A stretch of DNA of 64,000 nt from Bacillus_CJ salitolerans (lineage in GTDB: Bacteria > Bacillota > Bacilli > Bacillales > SA4): the NCBI RefSeq assembly GCF_042680805.1, contig NZ_JBHUEM010000020.1, positions 248,001 through 312,000 of the forward strand, written 5' to 3'. Under the pieces are notes generated by a model. That model searched no databases. It was not told where the DNA came from and was given only the letters and a program-made list of their open reading frames with translations. Position numbers and translations under genes: made by a program. Position 1 is the stretch's first letter; each line of letters starts with the position of its first letter. Positions 7,590 through 17,480 of this stretch are shown piece after piece.

Positions 7590-9287
7590 ATGAAATTTGA
7601 AAATCTATATTACAAGAGACCAGACATTGAGGAATTTGAAGGAAAAGTTCTTCAGCTTTTAGAAAGATTCAAAGTTAGTGATTCCCATTTGGAACAGTTA
7701 GAATTAATTGATCAAATCAACTCTCTTCGTGCTGATGTATTAACGATGCTCACTATTGCTCAGATTAGGAGTCACTTAGATACTTTAGATGTAAAATATC
7801 AAAAAGAGCAAAAGTATATCAATCAAAACTGGCCAACATATGAAAAAGTAGTAGCTTTATTTCATGAACACCTTTCGGATTCTCCTTTCAAAGATGAAAT
7901 CAAAAAGAATTTTGGAGAACAATTAGTTAACCTAGCTGGTGTGTCACAAAGAACAGTTAGTCCAGAAATTATTGAGGACTTAATCAAAGAGAATAACCTA
8001 ATAAGTGAATACACAAAATTGATGGCCAATTCAACCATTGAATTCAGAGGAGAGAAGAGCACCTTTTCACAATTAGAAGCAAAATTGTTTTCTTCGGATC
8101 GTACAATTAGAAAACAAGCCGGTGAAAAAAAGTACGAGTTACTCGGCCACCTAGAATATAAGATCGATCAGATTTTCGATAAATTAATTAAAGTAAGAAC
8201 CACCATAGCAAAGAAGCTCGGGTATGATTCCTTTGTGGAGCTTGGTTATGCCAGGCTATCAAGAGTCGATTATAAACAATTCGAGGTAGAAGTTTTCAGG
8301 GAGCTAATCTTAAAATACATCGTCCCTATTGCAGAAAAAACCAGAGACAAACAACTAATCAGATTGGGTCTAGAGAAGATGACTTTTTACGATGAAGATA
8401 TTCGTTTCAGTTCGGGCAATCCTGTCCCAAAAGGGGATAGTAAATGGATCGTATCTAATTTTGAAGAGATTCTCAATGAAATCTCTTTGGAAGCTGGGGA
8501 ATTCTTCAAATCAATGTGCACCAGTCATCTAATAGACATAATTCCTAAAGAGGGGAAAGCGAGAGGATCTTACGCTACTTATTTATGTAATGAAAAAAAA
8601 CCATATATTTTTGCGAATATGAATGGTACGAGAAAAGATATTAAAGTGCTAAGCCATGAATTTGGACACGCCTGGCAAATGTATCTATTTAATCAACATA
8701 ACTCCATCCCGGAATATATACTGCCTACAAAAGAAGGTTGTGAGATCCATTCTATATCGATGGAATTCCTTATTTGGCCCTATTTGGAGAAAGTATTTGG
8801 TGAGGATGCTGACAAGTATAGATTTGCTCATCTTGAAGATGCCTTATTTTCAATGCCTTATAGGGCTGCAATTGATGAATTTCAACATTTCATCTATAAA
8901 AATCCTTCATTATCGTATTCAGATAGAAAAGAAATTTGGACTGAAATTGAGTGCAAATATATGCCTTACAAGGCAAATTACGATCATCCGTATTTAAAGA
9001 GAGGATCTTATTGGCAGCAACAAGCACACCTATTTACCTCCCCCTTTTACTATATAGACTATGCCCTTGCCCAAATGTGTGCTTTACAGATATGGTGCAA
9101 TGCACAAACAAATGAGCCAAAGGCTTGGAAAGTATATATGGACCTTTGTAATCTGGGTGGAAGTAAATCATTTCTGCAATTATTAGAACAGAGTGGTATT
9201 ACCTCACCATTTGAAGAGGAGGGGTTCATTTTTATAACGGGTTTAATCGAATTATGGTTGGAATCGAACGAAAAAAATATTAAATAA
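7590..9287 (+). CDS. M3 family oligoendopeptidase
   Basis: A zinc metallopeptidase of about 565 residues, likely cytoplasmic, that degrades oligopeptides. The HEXXH zinc site reads SHEFGHAWQ near residue 353, and the third ligand is expected in the GCEIHSISMEF segment about 27 residues later. The long helical N-terminus before it is normal for M3 peptidases (pepF/M3 type). The frame opens at 7572, but AGGGGGAGAAGG (7578-7589) is best placed for ATG 7590. A second M3 enzyme (PepF-type) is at 15125; this one is shorter and belongs to the other Bacillus M3 subgroup. The gene has its own hairpins upstream and no close neighbour. Confidence 0.88.
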   Translation: MKFENLYYKRPDIEEFEGKVLQLLERFKVSDSHLEQLELIDQINSLRADVLTMLTIAQIRSHLDTLDVKYQKEQKYINQNWPTYEKVVALFHEHLSDSPFKDEIKKNFGEQLVNLAGVSQRTVSPEIIEDLIKENNLISEYTKLMANSTIEFRGEKSTFSQLEAKLFSSDRTIRKQAGEKKYELLGHLEYKIDQIFDKLIKVRTTIAKKLGYDSFVELGYARLSRVDYKQFEVEVFRELILKYIVPIAEKTRDKQLIRLGLEKMTFYDEDIRFSSGNPVPKGDSKWIVSNFEEILNEISLEAGEFFKSMCTSHLIDIIPKEGKARGSYATYLCNEKKPYIFANMNGTRKDIKVLSHEFGHAWQMYLFNQHNSIPEYILPTKEGCEIHSISMEFLIWPYLEKVFGEDADKYRFAHLEDALFSMPYRAAIDEFQHFIYKNPSLSYSDRKEIWTEIECKYMPYKANYDHPYLKRGSYWQQQAHLFTSPFYYIDYALAQMCALQIWCNAQTNEPKAWKVYMDLCNLGGSKSFLQLLEQSGITSPFEEEGFIFITGLIELWLESNEKNIK

Positions 9288-9984
9288 TCGAGTTAAAGGA
9301 AGCACCTATTTGGTCGCATGCATCTCTTATTCAATAAATTGAAGCTGTAAAGAGAAGAAGAATGTTGAAAGGCTGTTGTATACCGATTTGGTGGACATAT
9401 CTATATTCAATATGGAAAACGTATAAGTGGTATTTTCGCTGAATATTAGAATAAGACTTTTGTTAAGGTTAACGAAAATTATATAAACAAAATGATGTAG
9501 ACGCCCCTTATTTTCAAGAAGAGTTATTTTTATTATTCTACATAAAGAAAATGCTAATTAATATTCTACTCGATTTTAATTGGATGATATTGTTAGGAGA
9601 ATTAAATTGTATCTATATTAATTTTTTAAAAAAACATATTAAATAAATGGTGATACCTAAAAGTAAAGGCAATACTGAATGAATTCAAAAATAGATAATA
9701 TCTATTTTTGAATATAAAAAGTTTTGGAAGATGAATTATTTTGATATTTTACTGCGAAGGAAATAGGTATAAATGCCTGTTCCGTCGATCTTGTTTAACC
9801 TTTATAATAATAAAATATCCTACTAATGGACTAAATAGTGTTCCTGCTGTCAATTTTATTCCTGTAAATTAGAGGTTATAAGTATATGCTCCTACCTTCT
9901 TTACTAATACGCCTTAATCAAAATAGACCCAACTCTTGTTTAGGGCTGTTTATTATTTAATAGGAATAAGAGAAAGGTGACTTA
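9288..9984. other. Gene-free AT-rich interval
   Basis: I see no convincing gene, RNA or terminator here. It is very AT-rich with frequent stops in all frames. It probably consists of decayed sequence leading into the broken cheW. Confidence 0.4.
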
Positions 9985-10401
9985 ACAAAAAGGTTCGGCA
10001 TGCAGAATATGACCTACTCATTAGTGAGAAAAAATATCACTGCCAGCACTGTTACCCCAAGGACCATTATGTATTAAAGCTCTAGTTGACAGAGGGTATA
10101 TAGCAACTATGATGGACATAGATTATTTGCATAACACCACCAGCACCTCGTATTTTAGAAGAATCAAGAGTCTTACTTGTAAGTATTCATGGAAAGCAAA
10201 GTTGTTTATTAGTGGATATGGTTAGAGAAATTCTTGAATTGAATGAAGGGGAAATAAGACTACTTTCAGAGTTTATCAAACTGTAACTTTTCTAGAAGGT
10301 GTTGTTCATCATGCAACGAGATGGATCTCTATTCATAACTTGAGGATTTATTTGACTCTTTAGTTAATAACCCTAATGTAGCACCAGGAGAAGTAGTATA
10401 G
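9985..10401 (+). pseudogene. cheW: cheW-like chemotaxis coupling protein, degraded
   Basis: Pieces of a CheW domain appear in order but in shifting frames. At 10045-10130 comes a segment like LPxxPQGPLCIKALVDRG (CheW: LPxxPxYIKGLVxLRG). At 10138-10285 comes PAPRILEESRVLLVSIHGK and then LLVDMVREILELNEGEI (CheW: VDxVxEVLxIxxxxI). At 10345-10401 comes LEDLFDSLVNNPN, the usual CheW ending. At least two frameshifts and a stop (TAA at about 10283) break it. CheW links chemoreceptors to the CheA kinase, and the intact receptor gene follows after 33 bases, so this was probably a receptor-coupler operon. The ending is very CheW-like; the identification rests on eye matching. Confidence 0.65.
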
Positions 10402-10433
10402 GACAAACAAATAATTCATTGAGGTGAAAAGAA

Positions 10434-12125
10434 TTGAAGCTGACATTAAAATTAGGTACAAAAATAAATCTAATCGTATTAGGAATTATACTTATATTAT
10501 CTACTGTAATAGGTATTGTGGTTAATCAGGACATTACAAAAGGTGTTAAAGAATTTGCGGTTGAAAAAGCAAAGGGGGACCTAGCTTTAGCCTATAGATA
10601 CGTTAATAATAAATACCCAGGTGAATGGGAAATAAAAAATAATCAGTTGGTTAAGGGAACAACTGTGATGAATGCTAATTTTATTTTAGTAGATAAAATT
10701 GGAGAAGACACGGGTGATACTGTAACTATATTCCAAGGTGATACCCGAATTGCCACTAACGTTATGAAAGATGGAAACCGAGCTGTAGGAACACAAGCTT
10801 CTCCGGAGGTTGTGAATGCTGTATTGAAAAAGGGAGAGAACTTTTATGGAGAAGCAGATGTAGCTGGTAATAAATATCAAACGGCTTATATGCCAATTAA
10901 AAATTCAGGTGGAGAAGTAATTGGGATATTTTATGTTGGGGCATCTGAAGCGATCATTAACAGTATCCTATCTTCATTTTTAGTTAAGTTTTTATCACTA
11001 TTGGTTATAATGATTGGTCTTTCTGTTTTGGCGGTCTACATGTTTACATGGAAATTGAAAAAGAGGCTGTCCACTATAACGGAAGCTCTAGAATTAGCTG
11101 GTAACGGAGATTTTACGTCAGTCGTTCATGATGACGCAGGAGACGAATTAAGTACTTTGACTTCAAGTTTTAATAAAATGGTAACTAATCTTAAAACGAT
11201 GATGCATGAAGTCATTTCAACCTCTGAATTAGTTGCTTCATCTTCAGAGGAGCTAACTGCAAGTGCAGAGCAAACTAGCAAAGCCACCGAAACCATTACA
11301 GAATCAATTCAGCAAGTCGCTACTGGGGCAGAACATTCAACTATCAGTATCCAAGAGAGTGCAACAGCTTTAGAAGAAGTAACCAAGGGTGTTCATTCAA
11401 TTGCGGAAAATATTTCAGTTGTTTCAGAAGTAAGTTCTCAAGCGACTGAAAAAGCAAAAGAAGGCGGAAAATTTGTAGATAATACGGTTAAACAAATTAA
11501 TGAAATAAGTCGTTCAGTTACACAAAGTGGAGAGGTGATTAAAACTTTAGATAAGAGATCACAAGAAATTGGAGAAATTACAAAGGTCATTTCAGGAATT
11601 GCCGAACAAACAAATCTATTAGCTTTAAATGCAGCCATCGAGGCAGCAAGAGCTGGCGAGCATGGTAAAGGATTTGCAGTTGTTGCGGATGAAGTCCGAA
11701 AGTTAGCCGAGCAGTCTCAGATATCCTCATCACAAATTTCAAATCTCATAAAAGAAATTCAGCAGGATATGGTGCTCTCAAACCAATCTATTGAACAGGT
11801 ATCTATAGATGTTAAAGATGGGTTAAACATTGTAAGACAAACAGAAGTAAACTTTAAGGAAATTTATCAATACATGGAAAAACTTTCAGGGGAAATTAAT
11901 GATATGGCGGCTACTGCAGAGGAGGTTTCTGCAAGCACTCAGGAGGTTTCTGCCACAGTAGTAGGTATCACAACCATTTCGAATGAGACTTCCATACATT
12001 CTCAAAATGTAGCAGCATCTGCAGAAGAACAGCTAGCTTCAATGGAGGAAATTTCAGCTTCGGCATATTCATTATCTAAATTAGCTGAGGATTTACAAAA
12101 ACTAATAAGCAAGTTTAAGGTATAA
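10434..12125 (+). CDS. Methyl-accepting chemotaxis protein
   Basis: A 563-residue membrane chemoreceptor. TM1 is at about residues 8-30, followed by an extracellular single-Cache-type sensor (about 31-180, with GDTRIATNV and the YMPIKNSGGEVIGIFYVG end strand). TM2 is at about 183-208, a HAMP domain at about 209-262, and a long coiled signalling domain follows. The hairpin tip that binds CheA/CheW is near residue 395 (EQTNLLALNAAIEAARAGE). Start TTG 10434 has GAGGTGAAAAG upstream. The protein would sense a small ligand and report to CheA, but its adjacent cheW is broken, so it must use couplers encoded elsewhere. A symmetrical terminator follows. Confidence 0.95.
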   Translation: MKLTLKLGTKINLIVLGIILILSTVIGIVVNQDITKGVKEFAVEKAKGDLALAYRYVNNKYPGEWEIKNNQLVKGTTVMNANFILVDKIGEDTGDTVTIFQGDTRIATNVMKDGNRAVGTQASPEVVNAVLKKGENFYGEADVAGNKYQTAYMPIKNSGGEVIGIFYVGASEAIINSILSSFLVKFLSLLVIMIGLSVLAVYMFTWKLKKRLSTITEALELAGNGDFTSVVHDDAGDELSTLTSSFNKMVTNLKTMMHEVISTSELVASSSEELTASAEQTSKATETITESIQQVATGAEHSTISIQESATALEEVTKGVHSIAENISVVSEVSSQATEKAKEGGKFVDNTVKQINEISRSVTQSGEVIKTLDKRSQEIGEITKVISGIAEQTNLLALNAAIEAARAGEHGKGFAVVADEVRKLAEQSQISSSQISNLIKEIQQDMVLSNQSIEQVSIDVKDGLNIVRQTEVNFKEIYQYMEKLSGEINDMAATAEEVSASTQEVSATVVGITTISNETSIHSQNVAASAEEQLASMEEISASAYSLSKLAEDLQKLISKFKV

Positions 12126-12224
12126 AAACCACACATACAACCATCCAAGTATAGTCGTGTCGTTATTTACGTTGAACCCTATTATAATAATAGTCTTCGA
12201 TTAATGAGATATTTTTTTATATCT

Positions 12225-12260
12225 AAAAGGTGAACCCAGTAGATACTAGGTTCACCTTTT
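12225..12260 (+). terminator. Terminator after chemoreceptor gene
   Basis: AAAAGGTGAACC (12225-12236) pairs with GGTTCACCTTTT (12249-12260). The stem is perfect and usable in both directions. Confidence 0.85.
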
Positions 12261-12412
12261 GTCTAGACTTTTTTCTGTGGCTCGGCTATCATAGCAATAA
12301 GTTATTTTAAGCCTGTAGCTTTGCGTCCTTACCTTACGATTATATTTGCATTTCTTTTTTTGATAATTGTTCCATAATGCATTCTATAACCTCTCTAAGT
12401 GAATGTAATTAA

Positions 12413-12706
12413 TTGGAATATAATGTAACTGGAACTTCAACTACAAAAGAAGAAATACTTTCAGCATCAGACGTAGATACGATATTTCCACAAGGAGTAT
12501 TTTATCGTAACGGACTAAGGATTAAAAGTGGAGCAAAACAGGATTATGGTACAATAAGTGTAGAAAAAAGCTTCTCTACAACTGAATATGACGGGGATTG
12601 CAAATATACGATTGAAACTAGTGTTTCTGTAAAATATAAAGATGGAACCACAGATACAGACAGTAACATAAGAATTCTTTACATAGATACTATTATTAGC
12701 AATTAG
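12413..12706 (+). CDS. Hypothetical protein, possibly fragment of secreted protein
   Basis: A 97-codon frame from TTG 12413 is rich in Ser/Thr/Asp and alternating hydrophobics (beta-strand style, e.g. CKYTIETSVSVKYKDG). It has no signal peptide and no good ribosome binding site. The next 350 bases contain another broken frame of similar composition, so both may be remains of one or two related secreted proteins. I do not recognise a family and cannot show that it is expressed. Confidence 0.35.
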   Translation: MEYNVTGTSTTKEEILSASDVDTIFPQGVFYRNGLRIKSGAKQDYGTISVEKSFSTTEYDGDCKYTIETSVSVKYKDGTTDTDSNIRILYIDTIISN

Positions 12707-12744
12707 AAAAATTACAACAATTGATAAACAAATACTATTGATAA

Positions 12745-13102
12745 ATTTCTTCAAACAGTTCACTCACAGAAGCAGCAGTTTCTAATAGCGATTCTTATAT
12801 TGATATCAATGTTTTGGGTTCTTCCTATAATGTGGATTATAGTTCAACAACTGAAACATATGGTTATATGAACTCTGTATCGGTTTCTTCTCATGTATAC
12901 TTTAACAGTGTAAAATAAGTTGCAGAAACAAATACAACCTATAATTCTAACAAATCTTCAATAAATGAAAATGAAAATGGAAAAATCCTTCACTCTTAAA
13001 GGCACATGGGAAGTAGTTGGATTTCATTTGGATAGTAGCATGAGTTCATCAGAAGCGACTACAAGTTATGATTCAATATACTGGGATGCAATAGGTTATT
13101 AG
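12745..13102 (+). pseudogene. Broken secreted-protein-like gene
   Basis: Open stretches in two frames give SSTTETYGYMNSVSVSSHVYF (ending in a TAA near 12918) and then, after a frame change, KGTWEVVGFHLDSS to IYWDAIGY with TAG at 13100. The aromatic-rich ending and Ser/Thr bias suggest an exported beta-rich protein. The stop lies directly against the AGGAGG of the next gene (13116), so the two were an operon. No start codon or signal peptide remains. Confidence 0.45.
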
Positions 13103-13115
13103 AGGAGGAAAAATG

Positions 13116-13601
13116 ATGAAAAAGAAATTAATTATTGGTGGTATTACAGTGGCAGTACTTCTAAGTGCTGGTGCAGCTTTTGCAGATGATGTAAAGCACA
13201 ATGCATTTAAGGAACCGCAAAACGAGGAACAAGAGGCAATTAAAGAACGGATCGATAGTGCAAATTCAGAGTTTATGGATAATGTTAATCAGGATGTATT
13301 AGAAACGTTTGATTTAAAATTAGACGATTATGAAAAGCTTGACAATCAAGACTTATATGAGGATGATACATACAAAGATCTTCATGGAGTATTATTTGAA
13401 GTAATGATGTCACAAGAAGATGGAGATATTAAACCGACTGTATATGTTAAGGGAAATATAGCATATATATTAGAAAAGAAGGCAGATGGCACAAACATTT
13501 TACATGAGTATAAAAAGTTAGATGGTAAAGGCGGTAAATGGAAGAAAGAATCGAAAAAAGAAGAAAAAGGGGAAAAGATTAAACACCCTCTTGATAAGTA
13601 A
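13116..13601 (+). CDS. Secreted hypothetical protein
   Basis: A protein of about 161 residues with a clear Sec signal peptide: a KKK n-region, a hydrophobic core IIGGITVAVLLSAGAAF and a likely cleavage at AFA-DD near residue 23. The mature part is highly charged, Glu/Asp-rich at first and Lys-rich at the end (KKESKKEEKGEK), with no Cys. GAGGAGG (13102-13108) is 7 bases before ATG 13116 and only 4 before ATG 13113, so I prefer 13116. It follows a broken secreted gene and ends at a strong terminator. No family is recognised. Confidence 0.7.
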   Translation: MKKKLIIGGITVAVLLSAGAAFADDVKHNAFKEPQNEEQEAIKERIDSANSEFMDNVNQDVLETFDLKLDDYEKLDNQDLYEDDTYKDLHGVLFEVMMSQEDGDIKPTVYVKGNIAYILEKKADGTNILHEYKKLDGKGGKWKKESKKEEKGEKIKHPLDK

Positions 13602-13643
13602 CGTTTAATTAAAAATTCAGATTTAGTCAAAGAAATATTTATC

Positions 13644-13680
13644 AGAGCATAGTACCTTTAAAGGTACTATGCTCTTTTTC
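13644..13680 (+). terminator. Strong terminator
   Basis: The hairpin runs from AGAGCATAGTACC (from 13644) to its complement ending near 13675, with a short TTTAAA centre and a following T-run. Confidence 0.85.
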
Positions 13681-13803
13681 CTTTTGGATATAAAAGCAAT
13701 AGCACTTAAACATGTTGAAGGTTAGTCTAAGGATTAGGCATCTTCTTTTTTGTCAGCATATCTAAACCGTCTAAAAAAAGAACAATAAAAAGGAGATGAG
13801 AAA

Positions 13804-13905
13804 ATGCATCCTATTCTAGAGAAATTTGAACAGGTTCCACTACTAATAAAACAAGATAGAAATGAAACAGAAAATAAGTTACTGACCTGCTGCCCTCCCC
13901 TTTAA
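13804..13905 (+). pseudogene. Truncated ORF with strong ribosome binding site
   Basis: AAAAAGGAGATGAG precedes ATG 13804. The 33-codon product begins MHPILEKFEQVPLLIKQ and loses protein-like character after about residue 25 (LTCCPPL). It looks like the 5' end of a gene fused to unrelated sequence. No family is recognised. Confidence 0.4.
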
Positions 13906-13910
13906 GGATA

Positions 13911-14042
13911 TCAAAGGATCCCCCAATCTTCATCTTGTCGTAACCGCTCTTTAAAAAATGATACCAGTAGTCCTACTTGTTCTAAATCGTTTCCATTTTC
14001 AACTTCATAAACCTCTAAAATATACTCGGTTGTTTCCCTCTA
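13911..14042 (-). pseudogene. C-terminal remnant of unknown protein
   Basis: The reverse strand is open from about 14042 to TGA 13911 and reads ETTEYILEVYEVENGNDLE followed by VSFFKERLRQDEDWGIL. Composition is protein-like, but there is no start and a stop lies just upstream. The interval to its right (14045-14160) is a purine-rich tract. I do not know the family. Confidence 0.35.
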
Positions 14043-14426
14043 AAGGATACTGAGGACCTAGGTAGGAAGAGAGCGGAGCGGGAAAGGAAAAGAAAAGAAA
14101 TAAAAAAATAGAATATCAGCACCGAACAAGGGGGAGAACGACTCTCAAACGGCGCTCCCAAATCCAAAAACATTTAAAAGAAAGGACATTACAATCTTTA
14201 TTTTAAGGCAACACATTATATTTGTAAAAAAATCACCTACAATGTCAAGACGTTGTTATCCAATATAAGGAATTTGGTGTTATCATATCATTGAGGAGCT
14301 ATGACAATCATTTGAATATAGTAATCTAAAAATATTGATCTCCTATTTATATACGTTTTTTAATACATTTAATAAGAATGCGTAGGAATTCAATGATGGG
14401 TATGAATGTAGGAGGAGGGATATTAC

Positions 14427-14625
14427 ATGAAAGAAAATAAGGATATCAATGATGAAAAATCTGGAAGGTGGTTGATAGATTTTTTACGACAAGTTTGCAA
14501 TCATTCATGACTGGTAAAGCCAACCAAGTTAAGCAAACCTTTAAATATCTTACAAAGACAGTTATATTTTGGGAGTAATTTTTGCCGCTTGTTCGTTTAC
14601 AATCGTTATTTACTTCCTATCATAA
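14427..14625 (+). pseudogene. Frameshifted small membrane protein
   Basis: AGGAGGAGGG precedes ATG 14427. The first frame gives MKENKDINDEKSGRW and stops at codon 28. In the next frame the text continues as SLQSFMTGKANQVKQTFKYL, and after another shift as IFAACSFTIVIYFLS with TAA 14623. Joined, it would be a protein of about 65 residues with one C-terminal helix. At least two indels are needed. Confidence 0.45.
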
Positions 14626-14644
14626 AATTTTTTATTTATAATGA

Positions 14645-15058
14645 GGATCGTATTACCTACATATCCTAATAAATAGCAAGATAGAGGCAAGACAGTTATT
14701 GGATGGTTGTCCTGATGAATGATCTAAGGAGACAATTGCTATTCAAAGATATTTCCTTACGGATTTAGCAGACGATTTTATAGGTTCGAACAACAGAGAA
14801 GAAATAATCTTTATTGCCAATCAAATGGCCGAGTTAATGAGTGAGTTTGTGTTAAGAACGAATAGAAAATGGGTAGGATCCTCTAAATGGTTAATTCGTT
14901 CACTAAGAGAATTTGATGCTACGTTTTCCATGGATTTTGTAGAAGCATTTGATACTTTTTATCAAAAAAATGACAAAGCCAAAATTATTGACTTAGTTGA
15001 TCTAATATTACGTCCTTATGGTGGAAGATTATTTGACGGATTCTCAATTGGAAAATAA
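14645..15058 (+). pseudogene. Unknown protein gene with in-frame TGA
   Basis: The open frame covers 14645-15058 apart from a TGA at 14720-14722. Text before the stop (INSKIEARQLLDGCPDE) and after it (SKETIAIQRYFLTDLADDF) reads as one helical protein. The last 77 codons could start at ATG 14825, but there is no ribosome binding site there. No family is recognised. The closing part contains LVDLILRPYGGRLFDGF. I judge it a decayed gene, but translation of the C-terminal part cannot be excluded. Confidence 0.45.
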
Positions 15059-15124
15059 GAATATTGTCAATTACACTAGGTAGGATGGAGTAATCAAAAT
15101 ACATATTCGAAAGGAGTTCATCAA

Positions 15125-16912
15125 ATGAATCCATATAAAACACGTGAAGAGGTACCAGTTCATGAAACGTGGAGGTTAGAGGACATATATGAGGACATAC
15201 AAGCTTGGGAAAAGGATTATAAACAGGTGGAAGAGCTTACTGATCAGGTAAAGAGCTATGATGGTAACATAAATAGCGGTGAATCTTTATTACGCTATTT
15301 AAAGCTTGAAGAACAAATGGGTTATTTGTATAGAAAGCTGTTCGCATATGGGATGCTTCTCTCTGATCTTGATACCCGAGTTACTTCATCCCAAGCTCTT
15401 CGTGATAAAGCAAGTCACCTTGGACAAAAAGTAAGCTCAGCCCGGTCATTCTTTATGCCATATCTTTTAAGTTTAGAAGAGGAGTTATTAAGGAAGTATA
15501 TCTCAGAAACTGTAGGTCTTGAATACTTTGAGAAAGAGCTGTATGAAGCATACCGTTACAAAAAACATGTTTTATTAAAAGAACAGGAAGAAGTACTAGC
15601 ATTAATGGGTGAAGCATTATCTGCACCGAGTAAAATATTTGGAATGATCAATAATGCCGATATTAAGTTTGGTGACGTAACAAGTGATAGTGGAGAAAAG
15701 GTAGAACTAACTCGTGGTATGTACGCAAAACTCATTAAAAGTGAAGATAGGGAGAAACGGAAGGAAGCATATGAAGCCTATTACAGACCGTATAAGGCCG
15801 CTCAAAATACAATTGCATCAACATTAGCTTCTGCGATTAAAAACAATGTAGTGACCTCAAAACTTAGAAGGTACTCTTCGGCCCTTGAAAAGGCATTATT
15901 TTCAGATGCAGTTCCAAGTGAAGTTTATGAAAACCTAATACAAGTGACAAAAGACAACATTGAGCCCATGCACAAATATACAAGAATCCGAAAAGAGATT
16001 TTAGGTGTAGATAAACTCCGAACGTATGATTTAAATGTCCCGCTCGTTCAAGGTGTGGAAAAGGACATCCCTTATGAGGAAGCTTACGATATTATGTTAA
16101 AAAGCCTAGCTCCACTTGGGGATGATTACATATCTAATTTAAAAAAATTTAAGGAACAAAGATATTTTGATGTGAGGGAGACCCCCGGTAAACGTTCAGG
16201 AGCTTATAATATGGGTTTATACGGTGTACATCCATATGTTTTATTAAATCATCAAGACGATATTAGGAGCTTATTTACACTCACACATGAAAGTGGTCAT
16301 GCGATGCATTCCCATTACAGTAGCAAGCATCAACCTCATATCACTGCAGGATATTCAATATTTGTAGCAGAGGTTGCATCAACTGTTAATGAGATTTTAC
16401 TAATTAGGTACTTGCTCAAAACGACAGAAGAGGTTCAGATGAGAAAGTATTTATTGAACTATTTTATGGAAAGCTTTAAAGGAACATTGTTTACACAAGT
16501 GATGTTTGCAGAATTTGAAAAGCGTATTCATGAGAAAGCAGAAAATGATGAACCCCTAAATGTAGATGTGTTTAATTCGATATATAAAGAAATTTTTGCT
16601 ATTTATAATGGTAAAGATCTTGTTCTTGATGATGAAGTAAAGTACGGTTGGGCTCGTATTCCACATTTTTATCGCCCATTCTATGTATATAAATATGCGA
16701 CAGGATACATATCTGCAATCCAAATTGCTGATAAAATACTAGAGGGAGATCAGCAAACACTTGAAAACTATTTATCCTTCTTAAAAAGCGGGAGCTCAGA
16801 TTATCCACTAGAACTATTAAAAGCAACAGGTGTAGATTTAAGGAAACCTGAGCCAATCCAACATGCCTTAAAGATATTTAGTGACTTAGTTGACGAATTT
16901 GCTTCTATTTAA
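15125..16912 (+). CDS. pepF: Oligoendopeptidase F
   Basis: A 595-residue M3B zinc peptidase, close to the usual PepF length of about 600. The N-terminus (REEVPVHETWRLEDIYED) is the typical PepF opening. The zinc site is THESGHAMHSHYSS near residue 385, with the third Glu ligand in FVAEVASTVNEILL about 28 residues on. It hydrolyses short peptides in the cytoplasm. AAAGGAGTTCATCAA precedes ATG 15125. It stands alone, with a terminator just downstream. A second M3 enzyme is at 7590. Confidence 0.95.
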   Translation: MNPYKTREEVPVHETWRLEDIYEDIQAWEKDYKQVEELTDQVKSYDGNINSGESLLRYLKLEEQMGYLYRKLFAYGMLLSDLDTRVTSSQALRDKASHLGQKVSSARSFFMPYLLSLEEELLRKYISETVGLEYFEKELYEAYRYKKHVLLKEQEEVLALMGEALSAPSKIFGMINNADIKFGDVTSDSGEKVELTRGMYAKLIKSEDREKRKEAYEAYYRPYKAAQNTIASTLASAIKNNVVTSKLRRYSSALEKALFSDAVPSEVYENLIQVTKDNIEPMHKYTRIRKEILGVDKLRTYDLNVPLVQGVEKDIPYEEAYDIMLKSLAPLGDDYISNLKKFKEQRYFDVRETPGKRSGAYNMGLYGVHPYVLLNHQDDIRSLFTLTHESGHAMHSHYSSKHQPHITAGYSIFVAEVASTVNEILLIRYLLKTTEEVQMRKYLLNYFMESFKGTLFTQVMFAEFEKRIHEKAENDEPLNVDVFNSIYKEIFAIYNGKDLVLDDEVKYGWARIPHFYRPFYVYKYATGYISAIQIADKILEGDQQTLENYLSFLKSGSSDYPLELLKATGVDLRKPEPIQHALKIFSDLVDEFASI

Positions 16913-16964
16913 ATCTTGATGTTAGTAGGTATATATAAATATGTACCTACTTCAGTTTGACGAC

Positions 16965-17003
16965 AAAAGGCATCCGAAATAACCTTATTCGGATGTCTTT
17001 TTA
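16965..17003 (+). terminator. Terminator after pepF
   Basis: AAAAGGCATCCGAA pairs with TTCGGATGTCTTTT with one mismatch, followed by further T. Confidence 0.85.
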
Positions 17004-17169
17004 GTATTTCAATGGATTATCTGTTGTTTCCAAACCTCTACTGTGATCTGCTTTATGGCTTTGCTGACTTTGCCTTGGGCTGCTTGCCTTCATTTTTAAG
17101 GATTCATGGTAGCGAATAAATAAAATATTACTTCTTGTATATTCTAAAATGTAAGGGAGGATGTAAATA

Positions 17170-17397
17170 ATGAAATCTTATCAAATTAAACACATGATTA
17201 TTGATGAGGAAAATTACGGTGAAGAAACGGTTACGACTGAGTTTTTATATAACCTCAGGCAATACAGTATATCGTTTGTAAAATCAGATCTTGAAGTAAT
17301 CAATACCTGGCTTCTTGATGGAGAATCGTCTGTTCCAGCTGAGCTATCAGAGCATGTAATTGAATCAATAAAAGAAGAAGTAAGAAGTAGAATCTAG
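17170..17397 (+). CDS. Hypothetical protein (75 aa)
   Basis: A soluble acidic 75-residue protein from ATG 17170 behind GGGAGGATG. Text includes MIIDEENYGEETVTTEF and a closing amphipathic helix HVIESIKEEVRSRI. It has no membrane segment or Cys, and I do not recognise the family. Its stop codon lies inside the left arm of the terminator hairpin (17391), so translation and termination elements overlap. Confidence 0.65.
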   Translation: MKSYQIKHMIIDEENYGEETVTTEFLYNLRQYSISFVKSDLEVINTWLLDGESSVPAELSEHVIESIKEEVRSRI

Positions 17398-17415
17398 ATT
17401 CATTCTAGATTTTTC
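17391..17415 (+). terminator. Terminator overlapping the stop codon
   Basis: AATCTAGA (17391-17398, containing the TAG stop 17395-17397) pairs with TCTAGATT (17404-17411), followed by TTT. Confidence 0.7.
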
Positions 17416-17480
17416 AATTTTTTATTAGGGAGTATAATTTTCTAGTGTTTTCCTTCTACGATGTTCTTAGATGTAGTCTG

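Noticed and set aside
8656..8997. Rightward 113-codon frame inside the M3 peptidase gene
   Set aside because: It overlaps the zinc-site region in another frame; no ribosome binding site and no family resemblance.
14045..14160. Purine-rich tract as a possible CRISPR or origin repeat
   Set aside because: No regularly spaced repeat unit and no DnaA-type boxes; it is simple compositional bias.
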